Positions 61,684 to 63,958 of a stretch of 63,958 nucleotides of DNA are shown one piece after another. The notes under the pieces are model-generated. The model ran no database searches. It saw only the letters and a program-made list of their open reading frames with translations, and was not told the origin of the DNA. The number at the start of each line of letters is the position of its first letter. Position 1 is the stretch's first letter. The position numbers and the translations under genes were made by a program. Source of the DNA: Candidatus Glassbacteria bacterium (GTDB lineage: Bacteria; Gemmatimonadota; Glassbacteria; GWA2-58-10); NCBI GenBank assembly GCA_019456185.1, contig VRUH01000010.1, positions 36,251 to 100,208 of the forward strand, given 5' to 3'.

Positions 61684-62592
61684 TCAGTCCTCCAGCACCC
61701 GCAGATATGGTAGAGCTATCGCCCCATACAAGCAAGACAAATTACCCAGCTTGGAAGTAACAATTTTTGTGGTATTTCTTTTTACTTTGTATTTGTCGAC
61801 TGTCTTGTGCATGGGTCCGGCGAAAAAATCCCAGGCCCGCGCCACGGAGCCGCCGACAACAACGATTTCCGGGTTCAATACGTTCACCAGATAGGCCAGG
61901 CCGAAACCCAGCGCCTCTCCCATCTGCGCAAAAATCTCGCGGGCCAGAGCTTCACCGTCTGCGGCCCTGGTGTGGATCTCCGCGCCCGTCAGTTTATTTC
62001 CGCCCGCGCGAAAATACTGCTCGGCCAATGCGGTGCCGGAGACCCGGTCTTCGAGGATCCCGTCCCGATAGGGCGCGGTCCAGATTTCGCCGGCGCAGTC
62101 ATTTGAACCACGCAATAAACGGCCGTCGATTGCCACGCCCAGGCCGAGGCCGGTGCCCAGTGTGATCCCGCAGCAATCAGCGCAACCCACGGCCGCGCCA
62201 TGGCGCATCTCGCCGAGCAGGAAACAATTGGCGTCCTTTTCCATGGTAACAGGTAAGCCGAGACGCCCGGCCAGCTTCCTGGCGAGAGGATAATCTTTCA
62301 CAGTGGGCAGGTTAGGCGATTCGTCGAGCAACCCCTTTTTGTACTGGATTGTCGACGGCACTCCGATCCCAAGGCCGGAAACGCTCCCGATCCTGCATCC
62401 GTTGCCCTCGACCGTAGCCAGAAAATTGTCCGCGATCCTCTCGACCAGCTCTGCCGGAGCGAGCTTAACCGGCGTGGGAGTTTCAGTTCGTGAATCGAGA
62501 ATATCGCCGGCTGCGGAGAAAAGGGCGGAACTTATTGTTGTACCGCCCAGATCGACAGCACCGAGCAGCTTGTTCGATGTCTGATGTCCCAT
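61684..62592 (-). CDS. ROK-family sugar kinase/regulator
   Basis: 302 residues. LLGAVDLGGTTISSALFS is the phosphate-binding loop, LGIGVPSTI and VTMEKDANCFLLGE the ROK motifs, and ITLGTGLGLGVAIDG the second phosphate loop. The usual zinc signature CxCGxxGCxE is absent (CAGEIWTAPY instead), which is seen in some ROK sugar kinases. No N-terminal helix-turn-helix is present, so it is likely a kinase (glucose, fructose or N-acetylmannosamine class) and not a NagC-type repressor. It follows the DUF1080 lipoprotein gene by 19 bases. Confidence 0.9.
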   Translation of the reverse strand: MGHQTSNKLLGAVDLGGTTISSALFSAAGDILDSRTETPTPVKLAPAELVERIADNFLATVEGNGCRIGSVSGLGIGVPSTIQYKKGLLDESPNLPTVKDYPLARKLAGRLGLPVTMEKDANCFLLGEMRHGAAVGCADCCGITLGTGLGLGVAIDGRLLRGSNDCAGEIWTAPYRDGILEDRVSGTALAEQYFRAGGNKLTGAEIHTRAADGEALAREIFAQMGEALGFGLAYLVNVLNPEIVVVGGSVARAWDFFAGPMHKTVDKYKVKRNTTKIVTSKLGNLSCLYGAIALPYLRVLED

Positions 62593-62611
62593 GTTCGTTC
62601 TTCAACTCCCC

Positions 62612-63427
62612 TTACTCCGCAAGGAGCATCAACTCCACGGTGCGGAACTCGATCGGATGGCTCTCGGCCTGCAGCGAGATATAGCCGCCGTCGAGCATCA
62701 GAGCGCTCCCGCCCTCCAGCAGCCGCCGCGCGTCCTCGTCGCTGTCGTCCAGTTGGGGCCGGGTATACTCCAGCACAACCTGCCCGTCGACCTTGTGCCG
62801 GATCAGCTCGTTGCCGCGTACCTCCACCTCCACTGTTACCCACTGGTCACCGTGATAGGTTTTGCTGCTGGAGTTGAGGCAGTGCTGGGTCCAGAGTTCG
62901 CCGTCCAGCACCACGTGGGTGCCGGGCGTGCAGAGATTGGCGGTCTGCCGTTCGTTGACACCATCTCCGCCCAGGAGCTGGACCTCGACACTGACCGGGA
63001 AATTCTGCTCCACCCTCATGCTCTCCGGGCTCTGGCAGTGGACCATGATCCCGCTGTTGCGAAACGCCCAGCTCTCGCCAGCGGGGCACTGTTCGCCCAC
63101 GAACCGGTATTCCACGCGGATCAGGTAGTTCGAGAACGGACGGTCGTAGAAAATGTGGCCGAACCTGTTGCCGAAACTGTCGTAGCGGTCGTAGGCGACT
63201 TTCATCACGCCGTCCTCCACCCGGAACGTATTGCCGAAATTGTCTCCCAGCTCGCTGCCGGCCAGTTTCACTTTCCACCCCGAAAGGTCCCGTCCGTTGA
63301 ACAACTGGATCCACTCCCGCGCCTGCTCCTGCTCTTTTTCCGGCGACTGGCTTTGGCCGCAGGCGGCAGCGGCGGCAATAACAAACGCGCATACGACAGC
63401 GACAACACTCCGCAACGGTCTCATCAT
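62612..63427 (-). CDS. DUF1080 (3-keto-disaccharide hydrolase-type) lipoprotein
   Basis: 271 residues. Signal peptide with a lipobox-like VIAAAAAC, so probably lipid-anchored. WIQLFNGRDLSGWKVKL is the DUF1080 opening, FRNSGIMVHCQSPESM the core strand, and VEVEVRGNELIRHKVDGQVV the late strand. The concanavalin-like jelly-roll fold is related to 3-keto-glucoside hydrolases. The ROK gene lies directly downstream, which supports carbohydrate use. Start by the first ATG pair. Confidence 0.88.
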   Translation of the reverse strand: MMRPLRSVVAVVCAFVIAAAAACGQSQSPEKEQEQAREWIQLFNGRDLSGWKVKLAGSELGDNFGNTFRVEDGVMKVAYDRYDSFGNRFGHIFYDRPFSNYLIRVEYRFVGEQCPAGESWAFRNSGIMVHCQSPESMRVEQNFPVSVEVQLLGGDGVNERQTANLCTPGTHVVLDGELWTQHCLNSSSKTYHGDQWVTVEVEVRGNELIRHKVDGQVVLEYTRPQLDDSDEDARRLLEGGSALMLDGGYISLQAESHPIEFRTVELMLLAE

Positions 63428-63559
63428 GACTGCCTTTCTCGAAATGTCGGTCGATGGACTGGCTCGCGAAAAAGCGGCGAGGCCTCGGATTAAAACCCCT
63501 TGAATCCCTCTTTTTCCAAAAGAGGTTATATGGTCCTTATTCAGTTATGGGAAGCCGGC

Positions 63560-63958
63560 CTACATTCCCCAGAGATGGCTCGTATTAACCGGTTTACCCT
63601 GCAACTTAAGGTAATAAAACAGTTGAGTTTTGTGCTGATTCAGGTGAGCCACCATCTGCAGGAAACGATGACCCAGGATCATCTCGGTCGGGTCCCAGGG
63701 CGCACTGGCGGTCTGGCCGGCCAGCTTGTCCTCATCGCATTCAGCCAGCATATCGAGGGCCAGTTGCTTATCTTTCGCCAGAAGCTCCTTTGCTTCCCTG
63801 ACACTTCCTAGACTCGGCAGCTTCTCTGCCGGTGGCAGCATCAGCTCGGGGGATAAATCTTCAATATCCGTGCCTTCAGGCATCCCCCAATCACCGGTGA
63901 TAAACCCGCGAATTGGCTGGCCGCAAGCGGCAGCGATGTGCATGAGAAGCTGGCCGGT
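63560..63958 (-). CDS. DinB-family protein, 5' part outside window
   Basis: At least 132 residues; the frame continues upstream of the first Met (TGQLLMHIAAACGQ), so the start lies beyond the right edge. The four-helix DinB fold is suggested by LLMHIAAACG near the visible start and HRFLQMVAHLNQHKTQLFYY, with His residues at metal-ligand positions, near the end. Family members bind metal and often transfer thiols; the role here is unknown. Confidence 0.8.
   Translation of the reverse strand, partial: TGQLLMHIAAACGQPIRGFITGDWGMPEGTDIEDLSPELMLPPAEKLPSLGSVREAKELLAKDKQLALDMLAECDEDKLAGQTASAPWDPTEMILGHRFLQMVAHLNQHKTQLFYYLKLQGKPVNTSHLWGM

Overview
The window looks like a chromosomal stretch of a GC-rich, Gram-negative, free-living bacterium. 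Envelope evidence: a Wza-type outer-membrane polysaccharide exporter with a Wzz/GumC chain-length protein, TatA, a Tat-signal oxidoreductase, and a CBM9-plus-beta-barrel protein of the DUF5916 kind. The GldA/GldF/GldG-like ABC operon, KamA-family radical SAM protein, DUF5916 protein, DUF5009-type acyltransferase and DUF1080 lipoprotein are a mix I associate with the Fibrobacteres-Chlorobi-Bacteroidetes neighbourhood and allied candidate phyla. No rRNA gene is present, so this placement is inference only.

Layout: 1-2.5 kb, slipin (partial), NfeD protease and GrpE. 2.7-6.2 kb, omega-like RNA polymerase subunit, 2-hydroxyacid dehydrogenase, HU, and an overlapping AAC(3)-like/CBM9-like pair. 6.4-8.5 kb, groES-groEL behind a CIRCE operator. 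8.5-11.7 kb, FmdB zinc ribbon, a ClpB remnant, and Wzz plus a frameshifted Wza. 12-18.3 kb, two hypotheticals, PBP4-type carboxypeptidase, KamA, zinc-ribbon membrane proteins and pterin dehydratase. 18.4-23.5 kb, Gld-like ABC exporter operon. 24-29 kb, cold-shock protein with a long acidic repeat tail, methyltransferase, GH5 and DUF5916. 29-30.6 kb, an A/T-rich accessory island with a palindrome cluster, a small helical protein and an AbiTii-like protein. 30.6-43.8 kb, dnaK, flippase-like protein, ispE, a 1253-residue repeat protein, ddl, folE2, M23 peptidase, 4.5S SRP RNA, sugar/DMT permease and YbaK. 44-51.5 kb, a cloverleaf-foldable palindrome, Fe-S aldo/keto reductase, PreA-PreT-like fusion, DUF5009 and ADP-ribosylglycohydrolase. 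51.5-58.8 kb, a CocE remnant and the chain dnaX-ybaB-recR-pgsA-pgpA-cinA, then tatA, YchF-like GTPase and rubredoxin. 59.1-60.4 kb, an IS4-like element with perfect 9-bp target duplications. 60.4-64 kb, a small A/T-rich gene, PepSY-TM, ROK kinase, DUF1080 lipoprotein and DinB (partial).

Functional threads: the chaperones are scattered over 30 kb (grpE, groESL, dnaK) and only groESL carries a convincing HrcA/CIRCE operator. The dnaX cluster is a tight, mostly overlapping transcription unit that joins replication, recombination and anionic phospholipid synthesis. Several loci show decay or rearrangement: clpB tail, cocE head, frameshifted wza, and a transposase with an amber codon.

Most interesting signals: (i) a nine-A run with an in-frame A-AAA-AAG heptamer in dnaX, with stops waiting in both other frames; (ii) a cold-shock protein with 19 tandem acidic heptapeptides and a predicted long 5' leader; (iii) a 72-nt element that folds into a four-way cloverleaf; (iv) a strong promoter running straight into an intrinsic terminator, now cut off from its downstream gene by an IS; (v) the AbiTii-like island next to a palindrome cluster.
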